From: Chamaecrista fasciculata
Taxonomy: Eukaryota > Streptophyta > Magnoliopsida > Fabales > Fabaceae
NCBI GenBank assembly: GCA_003254925.1
Contig: QANZ01021509.1
Coordinates: 54,290 to 118,289 of the forward strand
Length of the DNA stretch: 64,000 bases
Reading direction: 5' to 3'
Shown piece by piece: positions 45,398 through 59,300 of this stretch. A program made the translations under genes and the position numbers. The notes under the pieces are model-generated. The model was not told the DNA's origin, ran no database searches, and saw nothing but the letters and a program-made list of their open reading frames with translations. The first letter of the stretch is position 1; every line of letters starts with the position of its first letter.

Positions 45398-48300
45398 ATG
45401 ATGAAAAGATCAGGGGAGGTGGTTGAGAACTCGCCGGTGCAGCAAATGATGGCCGGAAACCCTAACTGTAACTGGTGGAGCGTGATCAACACGCGCCATC
45501 ATCATCATCATCATCATCATCAACTTCAACAACAACAACCTTCATCTCCTAATAATAATAATAATAATTTCTTCACTTCTTCTTCTTCTTCTCTTCCTCT
45601 TCCTTCTTGGCATCATCAAGACCTTCCTCCACACTCATGGACCCAACTTCTCATGTACATATACATACATATAAACATACATACTCTCTCTTCTTTTTCT
45701 TTTCTTTTCTTTTTGTTGTTCTCTCTTGATTAATTAATTTTGTTAATTTTTGAAGGGATGGTGGGTGTCAATTAGAAGAAGGTAATATTAATAATAATAA
45801 CAAGAATAAGTTGATGAGCTGGGAAGATGATGATATGGAGCAAGTGAATGTGGGTGTTGTGGATCCTATTAAGCAAGAGACTACCTCCGTCAACAACAAC
45901 TATGGTTACGCAAATACTAGTGACGAATTTCAGGCCACGAAACCACCTTCTGCTTTTGCTGCTTCTTTTTGGCCTCATCCAATACTACCACCACCTAATT
46001 CTTCTCCCAAATCCACCATCACCACCAACATTAACAACTTATTGGATTTCTCTACTACTCATTATCATGCCACTAATTCCCTTCCTCTTCCAGATCCATC
46101 TCCTCAGGTAATAAATTATTCATTTTCTACTTTCAAAAAAAATAAATAAATAAACAAATCATTTTCTACTTTACCTTTCAACTCTCAAGACTTTTCTACT
46201 ATTCCCTTCTTTTTATGAATGAACCACTATACCTTCTTGGCTTCCTTTTTTTTTGGGTAGTAGGAAATTAAATTCAATTTTTGTGTAATGAGCGAGGGTG
46301 TTTGTGTTTGTGAAGTGCAACAGCGGTGGGGCAACGAAGAAAGCTAGGGTTCAGGCGTCGACGACAACGCAGTCACAGTCTAGCTTCAAGGTATGTGCTG
46401 TGCGTAGTGTGAAAACAACGTAACGGGTTAGAATATTTTCCAAACGCCAAATAATCCGTTAGTTTTTAGTTTCAGGCTTTTTACCGCACGCACTAGCTAG
46501 CTAGCTAGCCACACACACATCATGTATATGCATGTGTCATGTGTCATTCTTGTCTTTTTTGCTTGGCCAATTCCCCAATCATGCCGATTCTTTATCTCTT
46601 TCTTCCTCAATTTTATCCCACTACAAGAATCATAGTCTCCCAATTGAACAAACAACACAACACACATATATAATAATTATACAAAACCATGTGCCCTCTC
46701 TGTCCCTAGCTCCATTCATCCATCAATTACATCCATATGCATGGATCTTAATTCTCTTCTCTTTTTCAGGTTAGGAAGGAGAAGTTGGGTGACAGAATAA
46801 CAACCCTTCATCAGCTAGTTTCCCCATTTGGGAAGGTAATTCATTCTTTCATTCATTAATTAAATTAACAATATATCAATTAAGAAGGTGAGTCTTGACG
46901 CAACAGTAAGGTTGCTGTCTAGTGACTAAGAGATTACTGGTTCAAATCCTGGAAACAGCCTCCTTGCAATGTAGGAGTAAGGCTGAGTACATCTTGACCC
47001 TTCCTAGACTCCACTTAGTAGGAGCCTCGTGCACTAGGCCGCCCTTTAAACTCTGTATCAATTTTCATTTTATATATACATGTATAATCATGCATAAATC
47101 ACCTACATTCACTATGAAAAAATAAATATTAAATCTTGTTTAGAGATTAAGGTATAAGTCAATAAATTATATGTTGCTGGAGATCGATGATCGATGACTG
47201 AGAGCACTGAAAGTGAGTATAGTGGATGGATTAATTGTGACTTTTGCAGACTGACACAGCCTCTGTCTTGTTAGAAGCTATTGGGTATATCAGATTCCTT
47301 CAGAGTCAAATCGAGGTGATGTTTCTTCATCCTTTCTTTTTCTTTGTTTTTTTTACCGAACATTCATGAGTCAGTCATGGCACGCTTGCTACCTGTTAAA
47401 GCAAATTTATATTATATAAATTGTACTCTTAATTTCAATATAAATATATATAAACCCATTCGTTTTTGCAAAGTTCTAAAAAAATAATGCTCTGCATGCC
47501 CTCTCTTAATTTGATATTATATTGCAGGCACTTAGCTTACCATACTTGGGCAATGCATCACCAAACATGAGGCATCAAGTTCAACAACCTGTAAGCTTTT
47601 CATTTTAAATAAATTAGACCTCGTGTGTGTATGTCTGTGTGTATATATATATATATGAGGTTAATTAGTAAATAGTTATAGTGTGATGATTAATTATATA
47701 CACTTACTTTCATTGTTAGGTTCAAGGAGAGAACAATTGTATATTCCCGGAAGACCCTGGTCAGGTATGCTTTTTAATTCATTGGATCCATATATATATT
47801 TAGCTACCTAAAGGGGTTTGGGGATTTTGCATTTGGAAAGAAGCTAGCAGTACCAGCAACTAATTAATTATATATTTATTATTAAATTAAGAAAGTAGAT
47901 TAGTAAAGAGATGCGTCACCAGCTTTATCACATTAAATATTAATTATATTATATGAATATCATATTATATATAATATGGTAAAATGAACCAGAACAAGTA
48001 GTGGCTTCCTTTAGTTTACCGCATCCAAGAAAACAAAGGGGGTCACATAGTATATACAATATTACATCATACATGCTTATCAATTATATCAAAATCTCGC
48101 TCTAATTTTAGTTTCTGGCTTTAATTAATTAGTTGCTGAATGAAAACTGCTTGAAGAGGAAAGCAGCTGGCAATAAGATGCAGGTAAATTAAACTTATTC
48201 CTTCCCTTCCACATTCTTTCATTTTCTTCTCCTTAATGCCTCTTTTTTATCCGAGTAAACTAAGAATTTAGTCTCTGAAGGATCACCGAGCTGATAACTC

Positions 48301-48727
48301 AATTCCTGAATGATTAAAATGCACATTTAGTCCCTGAAAGATAATATGATATACTTTTTAGTTCCTAAAAGATTAAAACAGTACACTATTTAGTCCATAA
48401 AAAAAGAACTAGTTAGTATACTATTTTGATATTTCAAGGACTAAATTGTACATTTTAATCTTTCATTGTCCGACTTGTCAACTTAGCAATCTTTGAGGGA
48501 CCAAATTATTAGTTTACTCTTTTTATTCCTTTAATTAACATTGAGAGATAATTAATTGAATACGTATATGTGTGTATTGATGATGGATGTAGGATTCAAA
48601 AGAAGATGGAAAGAAGGATCTGAGAAGTAGAGGGTTGTGTCTGGTTCCAGTATCATGCACAATGCAAGTTGGAAGTGAAAATGGAGCTGATTATTGGGCT
48701 CCTGCTCTTGGAGGGGGCTTTCGATAG
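45398..48727 (+). CDS. BHLH68: bHLH transcription factor, bHLH68-like
   Basis: Nine exons join to 369 residues: 45398-45654, 45756-46107, 46316-46390, 46770-46835, 47250-47315, 47528-47590, 47720-47764, 48133-48183, 48593-48727. All introns are GT-AG and the frame is kept throughout. The N-terminus ([23 protein letters not shown]) and C-terminus ([17 protein letters not shown]-type, YWAPALGG) are family marks. A His8 run, Gln and Asn runs and a Ser run lie in residues 34-65. The HLH spans about residues 229-275 ([40 protein letters not shown]) after a KKAR stretch. The basic region lacks the His-Glu-Arg of E-box binders, as in its subfamily. It should be a nuclear regulator. The sequence gives its partners and targets no further. 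A second ATG follows at once at 45401. Confidence 0.92.
46885..47055 (+). mobile_element. Au-type SINE in intron 4 of the bHLH gene
   Basis: It has the Au order: GCAACAGTAAGGTTGCTG, B-box-like GGTTCAAATCC, GGAAACAGCCTCC, AGTAAGGCTGAGTACATC, and a TTAGTAGGAGCCTCGTGCAC end. TATCAATT occurs on both sides (46874-46881, 47056-47063) and may be the target duplication. It lies in the same direction as the gene and does not touch splice sites. Confidence 0.85.
48253..48519. mobile_element. 267-bp TIR MITE in the last bHLH intron
   Basis: Ends GAGTAAACTAAGAATTTAG and the inverse AAATTATTAGTTTACTC. Flanking TTTTTATCC and TTTTTATTC match at eight of nine. The arms carry TTTAGTCCCTGAAAGAT modules and the mirrored TTCAAGGACTAAATTG. 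Confidence 0.85.
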
Positions 48728-49743
48728 ATGGATATAATGTGCATGAGATGGGAATATACAAAAATATATATATAAATATTTTCACGTACAAATCAGTACA
48801 CAGTACGTGATTAGAAAAAAAAAATGATTATTATTGTTATTATTCATGGAGTACGTGTATGATATAACATCATGAGCAGTCAATCTGCTAAAACTAATTC
48901 CAAGGTTGATTGCTCATGATGCTATATACAACACATTCCTGAATAAAATTAAGTGCGTGCTTTGTTAATTAGTTGTTGCTGTATGCTCTGTCACCGCTCA
49001 TCATTACGTACATGTCTACAATTTCCATTAATTCCCTTGTTAATTTAAGACGTCGTCTACCTAGCTAGCTACTTCAAATTCATGTCAAATCAAGCTTTTA
49101 TTGATTACTATATCATTAATTAGCTTAACCAATCTTAAAATTAATGAAGATGTATGTACGTATACGTACACTATGCTTCAATTTTCCAGATTTGTATGTA
49201 TTGTCTTTATGGTTAATCTCGTTTGAATGGAACTTTTTGAGCTAGCTGGCATTAACTTGAAATAATTAAATCGAATCTTTTTGTCACCATTCTTTATTGT
49301 ATTAATTAGAAAAATTAGAACCTGGCGCCTGATGGTATCTTCTTATTTTTCCAAGATAATTATTTGAAAAAAGTTTGTGCTTCGATTATCCCCTCAGTAA
49401 TTATAATATATTAATCGTGCGAGAGTCAAGTGGTACATATTACATATATATTTGATTAAATATGATTGCATGAGAGCCGCATCAAGCACAAAAAGAAATC
49501 AATCTTACATATATATGATGATAATATTTTATAACTCCAGCAAATGTCACATGCTAATGATCATTAATTCATTTTTAATATAATTAAATTTGTTTGGATA
49601 TATTTGGTTCTCTCTAAATGTGCAAATTTATATTTCAATACATTGCACAAAAGATTATTTGTGCAGCACCCGATCACATTAGTAACAAAAATCAGGTGGG
49701 AAAAATGACAAAACAATAGCAACCCCAAGGCTAATAATAATAA
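48728..49743. other. Intergenic, bHLH 3' flank
   Basis: AT-rich. A short inverted repeat lies at 48870-48930 (CATCATGAGCAGTCAATC and GATTGCTCATGATG) and could form a hairpin or part of the 3' UTR. No gene or clear repeat was recognised. Confidence 0.5.
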
Positions 49744-49898
49744 GGTCCTTCTAACATGTGCCTTAAAAGGTTTCTTTTGATTGATCAAGTGAGTTTTCAA
49801 ACATTAAAAATTATCTTTTAAATAAATTTTTGTAAATTTCAAGACATGATATACTCTACTAACCAATCAGAAGAAATCTTAACATGTTAGATAAATCC
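49744..49898. mobile_element. 155-bp TIR MITE (TTCTAACATGT family), copy 2
   Basis: GGTCCTTCTAACATGTGCC to TTAACATGTTAGATAAATCC matches the copy in the Copia LTR (14097-14280), less the AGGGTACATG/GTGCCCTAAGGG parts. The flanks TAATAATAA and TACTAATAA match at eight of nine. 49899-50838 holds nothing recognised except a (TA)n run near 50270. Confidence 0.88.
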
Positions 49899-50838
49899 TA
49901 CTAATAATAATAATAACAAAAATATCTGTTTATATTATGGATATGACCCAAAGAGATCTAATTTGCAAAGCAGAATCTTAAATGACAGTGACACATGAAG
50001 TGAAAATATAGTATGCACCTTATGCCTATATCACGTCTCTCAATTTTGAAAATAGTTATTCTAATTCCCGAGAACTTTTTTTATGGGGTCTTTATGTTTT
50101 CTCTTATAGATCTCTTCTGAACAATAATTCTTCAACAAGAAGAATATATTGATGGAAACTGCACATACTTATTGGCCTTTGAAATTAATAAAAAAAAGCA
50201 TGAGAGAATGGCAGCCACGATGGTCTTCGTTCATCATCATGGGAGCAATTAGAATTTAGAACCTTATATATATATATATATAGACACACACACATCATTG
50301 CATACATCTCCTAGCCATATACCAACCTATGTTATTGTCATTTCTATTCCACTACCCCATAATTTATGATAATCTTCTTTCAGATGTTATCACGATGGAT
50401 GCGACGTTTGTATGTCTTCCGTCGTCGTTTCTTATTCAAACTTTTGTCGGTGCTTGTCGTTTAAATGTCATGTTATTAATTTCTTGTCTTGTTTATTTCT
50501 GAGGCTAATTTGTTGTCTGTCTCGTGATGATTAGCTGAAATATCCCTTTCGTTTCAACAGCTAGCTAGCTAGGTGCCTAAAACAAAATGATATATGTCCG
50601 TTGTCAAACATTTTTACATTTTTTAAAGGAAAAAGGAAAATGGACACTCTTGAGTCTTGACCTTGGGTGTTTTTCTTTTTTGTTGGGCTAAGGCCTGAGA
50701 TAGAACATACGTATACTATGAATTTTGGGCTGACTTATATGCCAAGCCTTGGGCTTAATGAAAATAATCGTCAACTTGCCATAATGCCATTGACTTAATT
50801 AACAGTTTTTGTTTTAAAAAAAGGCGTCTTTTATATTT

Positions 50839-51419
50839 GGCTTAAGTGCAATTTTGGTCCCCCAACTTTTTTTGTTGCAATTTTGGTCCCTTAACTTTCG
50901 CAAAGGTCTCAATTTGGTCCCCTAAATTTTTTTGTTGCAATTTTGATCCCTTAACTTTCGTAAAGGTCTCAATTTGGTCTCCTAACTTTTGCAAAAGTCT
51001 CAATTTGGTCCCATAACTTTTTTTGTTACAATTTTGGTCCCCTAACTCTTGAAAACGTCTCACTATTAGTCCAAAGTGCACTTCCAAGTCATGAAAACGT
51101 CTCCGCAAAATGGTCCTTTTTTAATCCACTTCACTCATATTTATCACGTCATCAACCAACTCAACCTTTAGATCGGCACTAACGACAGATAATGAATGGA
51201 AAAAGTGCACTTGGGACCAATAGTGAGACGCTTTCAAAAGTTAGGGGACCAAAATTGCAACAAAAAGAGTTAGGGGACCAAATTGAGACCTTTGCAAAAG
51301 TTAGGGGACCAAAATTGCAACAAAAAAAAGTTAAGGGACCAAATTGAGACCTTTGCGAAAGTTAGGGGACCAAATTGAGACCTTTGCGAAAGTTAGGGGA
51401 CCAAAATTGCACTTAAGCC
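50839..51419. mobile_element. 581-bp Mutator-type MITE, modular arms
   Basis: An exact 9-bp TSD TTTATATTT (50830-50838, 51420-51428). Ends GGCTTAAGTGCAATTTTGG and its inverse. The left arm has five or six GGTCCC(C/T)TAACTTT modules and the right arm mirrors them as AAAGTTAGGGGACC. Module number differs between arms. It is the same family as 28418-28765. Confidence 0.93.
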
Positions 51420-51428
51420 TTTATATTT

Positions 51429-53381
51429 TATGGCTGAACTAGCAATATTATTGGGCTGAGATTATATATACCCATTTCTTTTGGTCAATTATATATATAT
51501 ATATATCCATTTAAGTAGAGAGTAAAATGACCACGGGCCTAGTCCTCCAAACTTGAATCAAGAATTAGACATTATTGGGCTGATGGCAGCCCATATGACA
51601 AATCATAGAAAGAAGACTGTACCCTTTTTTTTTTCTCTGTATAACCATGAGTTTTTGTCATTTATGGTTTAGACAAATATTAATCTTTTGTATCGAAAAT
51701 AAATAGTTGAAGCTCCCAAAGCCAATAATGTAAATTTCACTACATCAAATCCTTATTGATAGAAAATTATGCCTTTTTTTTATACTCGAAAATTATGCCT
51801 TTAGTACAATGTGTGACAGTGTGAACTTCTAGATTTCAAAAGGTAGAGTATTCTTGTCGAAAAAAGAAAGAAAACATTGAATATTTGAGAGCAATTCTAG
51901 ATGTGGCTATTACTATTCTTTGCAAAATTTCTAATAAAATTATTTCCGATTAATTGAAAATACAGCAGTCCCGACCTCCCAATCACAAGTGGTTTCAATT
52001 ATACAGGACCCTCGAGCGTTGCTTATAAATCCCAGTATGATAGGGACGAAAGGAAAATCATTAGTAATGGCAACAAGTTATTGTTTTTAATGAAATAATT
52101 AGAAGTAGAGTACAGTTTGAAGACAAGATCAATGCAACATGAGAATTAAAGACAAAGATCAGAGAAAAATATATATAAGATACTCGGAAAGAAACACAAT
52201 GATATTTTTATTTATGTGCCATCCTAGCTAGTTATATATACAAAAGATTAAGATATAATAGAAGAAGACGTGTTGGGAAGGGAAACTTTGGATGGAAAAC
52301 AATGGGTCCAACGAGATATAGTGATGTGAAATAGAGGAAGGAAGTGATAATAACTGAAGATATATGAAGCATGATTCAACCTTTGATTTTATTGTACCTT
52401 ATGAGTAACGGTCAACTGCCGGCTGGACGGCAAGTGGGTCCCACTCCAATTTTTTATTTTGTTTTTTGTCTTAAAGTGTTTTAGTCAGTAGTCACGGGTC
52501 AACAGTTTTACCGCGAAATTTCAAAGTAATGGAATTACCAAACTACCCATTCGTTCGTTTGGCTCATTTAGAACTTTTCATAGTTTCGCCACGGCTAAGG
52601 TTGTGATTGTGAGTGTGACTTGTGTTTTTATTAAAACTTTAATCCGAGATTACAAGCCCAAATTAATTACTGCGTTGCATAATGGGGCAATTACTTATGT
52701 GCCATTTAATTATCACGCCCTTTGAGCCACTGCATCAGTTTATTACTTTATTTTGAATGGTAAAAAGCCAAAATGGCCATTGCGACATTTTTGGACACAT
52801 GATGCTTTCGACTCCGTTAAAAAACAAAGGTACCTTACTCCTCCAATAGTGCTCATAACAAATATTAAACAAATTCGGCTACACGTAAAAGAAATGTGCC
52901 GAGTCAATATTGGCGGTAGTATTTTCCTTTTAAAAGAATTTGTTAAACTCATTCTCATCGGAAATATTATATATAATTATATATTATAACGCGATTCGAA
53001 GTAATTTCTATCTTACATTTTTCATACATATCCATAACAATTTTAATGAATGATGAATATTTCATACTCTATTTGAGCATAGTTTCGAATATAACCAAAA
53101 AACCCAAGGATGACAGCTTCTCTAATAAATTTTTTTCAAGGGACCTACATAACTCAATAATGGATATTTTGTGATAGGGTGAATTTGGTAATTTCAAAGG
53201 TAGCCGTCCGCCGGTCAGAGAATTTCCGTGGCAGCAAATACAACGGATATTTCCGTCACTGATAATAATACCCCCCACAAAAACGACTCAAATTCCTGCT
53301 TCCTCCAATTCCAATTCCAACTCCAAAACCCACATCAAAACCCCTTCTCACTTCTTCTTCTTCTTCGCCGCCGCCGCCGCC
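51429..53381. other. Intergenic, upstream of the LIN-type gene
   Basis: No gene, transposon end or clear repeat was recognised. A CT-rich, CA-rich stretch at about 53270-53380 with GCCGCCGCC just before the ATG is the likely 5' UTR of the gene at 53382. Confidence 0.5.
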
Positions 53382-56300
53382 ATGACCACCGCAGCGGCGA
53401 CTTCATCGGAAATTCTCCGGCACACCACCGCCTTCATCTCCGACGTCCTTTCGCAATCGGAACATCGCCGCCGGCTCATTTCTACCCTCCACGGCGAATC
53501 TTCAATCTCGAACCAGATCACTATCAAACACCTCAATCTCGCCGGCGACACTCTAGAAAACGCGATTTCCGTCTCCAGCTCCACCATCCGATCATCCTCC
53601 CTCAACCTCGCCGAGAAACTCCTCCTTCCTCTCCCTCCAAACTCCATTTCTTCCTTCCTTCTCTCTCTCATTTACATTCTCACTAATCGCCCACTCGATG
53701 CCGCCTTAAATCTCCTCCGAATCTTCCAATTAAACCCTTCCTTGGCCCGATCGGAAATCGCGCCGATTCTCTACGAGCATCTCTTCTCCCTCCACCTCCT
53801 CCCTGTTTTCCGATCCTTCTATCAACAGAGAACACAAATTCTGCCATCTACATCGGGGAATATTGATAATTGTGACGACGATTCAATTTCCGACGAATCT
53901 GTGGTTTTGCCTCCAACGAAATTGTTGTCGCGGATGAGCGACGATCAAGCCTCCAAGCTGAGGGAGTTAGAGAGAGACTACGAAGAGGCTGTTGATGACA
54001 ATTGCAGGATTGTTGCCGAGTACTTTAAAGAAGTTTTGGTGAATAATAATAATAATAATAATAATAATGGAGACTCGTCAATTAGTCCACCATTGTTGGT
54101 ATTGAAATGCAGCGGAGAAAATGGAAAGATGGGAAACAGTCAGGAGGAGATAGTGGAAACAGAAATGCCTATGTTGATGAACGGACGGTATAATGTAATA
54201 GTGTACTTACATATATTTTTGGTTTTTCTTTAGTTATTAATTTCATAATCATGGCATCGCTATATTTGCTCTCGTTTTGACTTTCCATGGAAGAATTTAG
54301 CTATGATTTCGGAATGCAGCTGAATCGATTAGATCCTATGGTTCAACACTATTAAAAAAACCAAGTGCAATGTAAAAGCATCTGGATTCTTAAAAATATG
54401 TATTATTACTCGTAAAAAGGAAACAAGAAAAGAGTTGCACTATTGGGGTCACATCACATCTATATATATCTATCTTAGGTTGGACAAGATTTCTGTTTCA
54501 TGCATATTGAAGTTAGTAGTAGTATTGTACTATTTAACGTTCAAATTTTACTAGTTTTACTCAAAGTTGTGAATACTGAATAGTACATGACATCCTATTT
54601 TTTTTTCTGACTGAAGCCAATATGGGCCGAAAAGGAAACATCTGTTGAACTTTCCAATGGCAGTTTCAGTAGCAAATGCTCAACTCCAATGCGTTATCCT
54701 AAAAGAGTCTCTCCCAGAATCCTCAAACATAAAAAATCTTCTGAAAAACTGTCCATGCCAGCCAGCTGTTCAAACTTAGGGGCTGAATTTGAGTCAAAGT
54801 TGGATGAAAATTTGCCTTTTTCTTCTTCAGAATCCGAGGCAGAAAGTAAGGTAACTGATACTTACAAGGCGAGAAAAGTCCAGAGCCGACTGAATTTACT
54901 ATGCAATTTATTTTAGTTTTATGAAATTATAAATTCTGAAGCAGTGATTCTATTTCTGTAGGAAAACGACAAAAATATGGTATTGTTGGGGCCTCGACGA
55001 AGCCAAACCCAAAATCCAATGCTAACTAATTTTGTAGAATCCCGAGGGTATGCCATAGAAATATTCATTTATCATTGTTATTTTGTCTGCTGCATTTTCT
55101 CAAACTTGGATTCTACCTGTTCCTAGTTTCCCAGATAGTCCCATGGCGGATTATGATAACCAGACGCAAGGCAATGGAAAACATCCGCCTCCCAAGGATT
55201 TCGTCTGTCCAATTACTAGCAATCTTTTTGATGATCCAGTGACTCTTGAGACGGGTCAGACATATGAACGTAAAGCTATTGAAGAGTGGTTCAATAGGGG
55301 GAACTTAACTTGTCCAATCACTCGTCAGAAGCTGCAAAGTACCCAGCTACCTAAAACAAATTATGTGCTCAAACGACTAATTGGAAGCTGGAAAGAACAG
55401 AACCCCAGTTCAATCCCATCGCCATCTGAGAGTCTATCTATCGAAACTGAGGTAACAATCAAGTCAATAATGCCTGCAACTTCTCCAAATAGTGTTATAA
55501 CACAAGCCAACGTTGATGGGATGATTAGTGAGTTACGAAATGCAATTAGCAACCTGTATATGTCAGAGATTCTAGAGGAATCTGAAATGGCTGTGCTTCA
55601 AATTGAGCAGTTGTGGAAAGAAGTAAACCTGGGTGTGGATATTCAGAACATGCTATCAAAGCCTCCAATTATTAATGGATTTGTGGAGATTCTGTTGAAT
55701 TCTGTTGATCCACAGGTGCTAAAAGCAGCAGTTTTTCTTCTGGCTGAGATTGGCTCTAGAGACAATGCTGTAATTCAGACGCTCACCCGAGTGGACTCAG
55801 ATTTAGAATGTATTATGGAGCTTTTCAAGAAAGGGTTGACAGAGGCTGTTGTATTGATATATCTCCTAAAACCATCCACTGTAAGTCTTGCAGACATGGC
55901 CATATTGGAGTCTCTCATAACAGTTTTCGGTAAGAAAGAGGAAGACTTACTCAAGATGTGCATAAAACCAAAGACAGCAGCTATGCTTTTACTGGCACAG
56001 ATTCTTCGAAGTGGTGAGGAGAGAATTGCATCTTCAGTGGCCAAGACTCTGATAACTGAAAAAGTGATTGGAAGTATTGTTGACAGTCTTGGAGCTGAGT
56101 GGGCAGAGGAGAGGATTGCAGCAGTGGAGATCTTAATAAGATGCATGCAGGAGGATGGGACTTGTAGGAATACCATCGCCGAAAAAGCCGAGCTGTCTCC
56201 CGTTTTGGAAAGCTTCATTGGGGCAGCTGATGCAGAACGTTTTAACATAGTTCAATTCTTTTCTGAATTAGTCAAATTAAATCGGTAAAAATCTTTTTAC

Positions 56301-59300
56301 TACATGCATGCACACATACATTCCTGTACATATATATGGTTACATTGGCTCCCAAATAGGCTAAATCAACCTTTTGGTTTTTTCCAGGAGGACATTTAGT
56401 GAACAAATTCTCCACATTATAAAGGAAGAATGTGCTTTCAGTACAATGCACACTCTTCTCATTTATCTGCAGACTGCTCTTCCATATCAATGTCCAGTCG
56501 TGGCTGGCCTGCTTCTCCAACTTGATCTCCTGGTTCAAATCTATCTATTTCTGTAATTTGACTTTAATTTCACCAAATCTTTTAATGAAAGGAACAGTTG
56601 TCTGACTGCTAGATACACTGTCTTTATTTTATTGCCTTCAGTCCGAAGATGCTAAAATGTTGTTTTAACTTGTACTAGGGAATTGATCATCATACTGTCA
56701 TTTGTAGGTAGAGCCAAGAAAGATGAGTATATATCGTGAGGAGGCAATAGATGTTCTTATTTCATGCCTCAGAAACACCAATTTCCCTGCTGCTCAACTG
56801 GCTGCTGCTGAGACAATTTTGTCATTGCAAGGGAGATTCAACTCCATCGGAAAGCCTTTTACCAGAGAAGTCCTTCTTAAACGTGCTGGCCTCAACAGAG
56901 CTCAAACGGATAATATCAGCTATTTTGGTGGAGAATTTGAAACAACTCCAGTATGGTTCTTTGAGACTGTCTACTCTGAAGTTTTGAGTTTCTGATATTT
57001 GCTTGTCAAACATCTCTATGTATTTTCTTATTATTGTTCAGTAACCTGATAATTGAAATAATGCTGTTGGTTCCCTTCTATTTTCCATCGATATCAATAG
57101 GAAGAAGAGAAGGCAGCTGATGATTGGGAAAGAAAAATTGCATCTGTTCTAGTTGGCCATGAGTTTGGTCTACTTTTTGAGGCCTTAGCAGATGGCTTGA
57201 AGAGTCGAAGTGCAGAGCTAAGTTCAGCATGCTTTATATCAGCTACTTGGCTCACATACATGCTTACCGTTTTACCAGATACAGGAATACAAGGAGCAGC
57301 CCGTGTCTGTTTTCTCAAGCGCTTTGTATCCATATTAAAATCTGCTAAGGACACTGAAGACAGAATCCTTTCTATGCTTGCTCTAAATTCCTTTCTTCAC
57401 TACCCTGGTAAGTTGTACAAACTATAAACCATTGTCGTTTGTTAGAAGCAAAAGACTTCTTTAGGAAAGAATAAAAGCAGATTGGATGCACATGAAAGCC
57501 TGAAAAATTAGTCAAACACAAAATATGAAATAAATATAAATCAGGCCTCATGCATATATATATATAATATATATCATTATTTTGAAAAACATCTAACTAT
57601 TCTGCTTATGGTGTGTGAATTAAGCTACAGGCCTATAGTAGATAAATTTGTTTAAGCATTTTTCAGGTATATACACACATTACACATACATATATACATA
57701 TATATACAGACATAAACAAGTAAACAACACATATATATACACACACACATATTTCACATATTTATTATTTTGCTAAAGCCTTAATGTCTAATGGTGAGTG
57801 TACTTGACATTGTGAATTTCAGATGGGTTTGATGATCTCACTTCCTACACTAAGGATATCTTAAAAGCTTTGAGAGAGCTAAAGAGATTCTCCCCGGTGG
57901 CATCTAAAATGCTTAAAGTTCTGGTTGAAGAGAATGAATCTAAAGTAGTAAGTTCGCTGTATTTTTAAATCATTTCAAAACAGAGCACTGTGACAACGAA
58001 CTTACGTTACTGGTTGGAACAGGACATTTGGATGCATAAAGAGTTAACTCAGGTAGATTGCAGTGAGAATGGAGAAGTTCTTTCTGTCATTTGCGTCAAG
58101 GATAAAGTTTTTTCAGGCCATTCTGATGGAACTATCAAGGTAATTGAACATAATGCTATCCATGTTTAATAACGGATCATGAATGTTGATGATTATCAAA
58201 ATCTATTTTACCTGAATAACGGATCTGACTATTGGGGATTTTATCAATGCTTGTTGCAACCAATCTATGTGCTTGTATGTTAGCGGAAGTAGTGGGTTCA
58301 AGCAAGGCCTAAATATGTTCAAACATGGATATATGTTCAACAAAAAGGAAATTGATTATGTGGTTAGTGCGACATGCTTAATAGATTGAATAGCTTGAAA
58401 ACACCAAGGTCACCTGAATCTGGATAGATACAAAACGCTATAGCCTTTGCTTCATCTGACGACTAAAGTGTGCTCATTGGCAATTTCTTTGTAATATCTT
58501 CAGGTCTGGACAGTAAAGGGTAGTAGCTTATTCCATTTGATACAAGAGACTCAAGGACACATGAAGGCTGTTACAAGCTTTGCAATTTCAGAGTCTGGCG
58601 ACAGACTATACAGTGGTTCACTCGATCGAACTGTAAAGGTATTTTTCTCAACAATTCCTCCACCTTCGATAGTATGTTTCCATTTCAATAAAAGTATGTT
58701 TTCTTTGATTAACAGGTCTGGGCTATAGGAAAGGCAGCAATACATTGTGTACAGGTGCATGATATGAAGGACCAGATTCATAATTTAGCAGTAACCGAGA
58801 GCAAATTTTGCTACATACCTCAGGGAGCTGGTGTCAAGGTAGTCAAAAAATTATGGATCCTTGATATTCTTTCACTGAATGGGATAGAGACTGATTTGAC
58901 CACCCCTTAGAATGCTATGATTCTTTCACATTATAAATAAATGAAATTGTGAAACGCTTCAATGTTTGTTCACTATGTACTAGAAAACGAAGCGGAATCA
59001 TTATTACACCTGAAGTCTAAACTACCTGCTATTTTATAAGGTGCAATCCTGGAACGGAGGAGAATCCAGATTGTTAAACTCCAACAAATATGTGAGGTGC
59101 TTGGCTCTTGTTCATGAAAGACTATACTGCGGATGCCATGACACTAGTATTCAGGTATCAAGTTTTCAGAGTTCTGACACTCTAAAGTCTAAATCCAATG
59201 TGATTCTTTTCTCACCATTCTAAAATTAATACGCGTGCGGTATCTCAGGAGATAGATTTGGAAACAGGAACAGTCAGTACGATTCAAAGTGGTTCTAAGA

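Noticed and set aside
45205-45492. Overlapping open frames around the bHLH start on both strands
   Set aside because: They translate the CT/GA-rich 5' UTR and exon 1 in wrong frames. The plus-strand one also lacks an ATG (it would start at GTG), so it is not an upstream ORF.
50860-51400. CRISPR-like spaced repeats
   Set aside because: The regularly spaced GGTCCC modules are inverted arms of a MITE with a 9-bp duplication in a plant genome. Spacers are not unique and no cas-like gene exists.
52753-52989. 78-codon open frame in the LIN upstream region
   Set aside because: No homology is recognised, composition is as intergenic DNA, and there is no intron or UTR support. It is most likely chance.
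53228-53686. 152-codon open frame overlapping the LIN exon 1
   Set aside because: It is a +1 frame shadow of a CT-rich exon. The frame starting at 53382 continues through fifteen splice junctions to a complete LIN-type protein.
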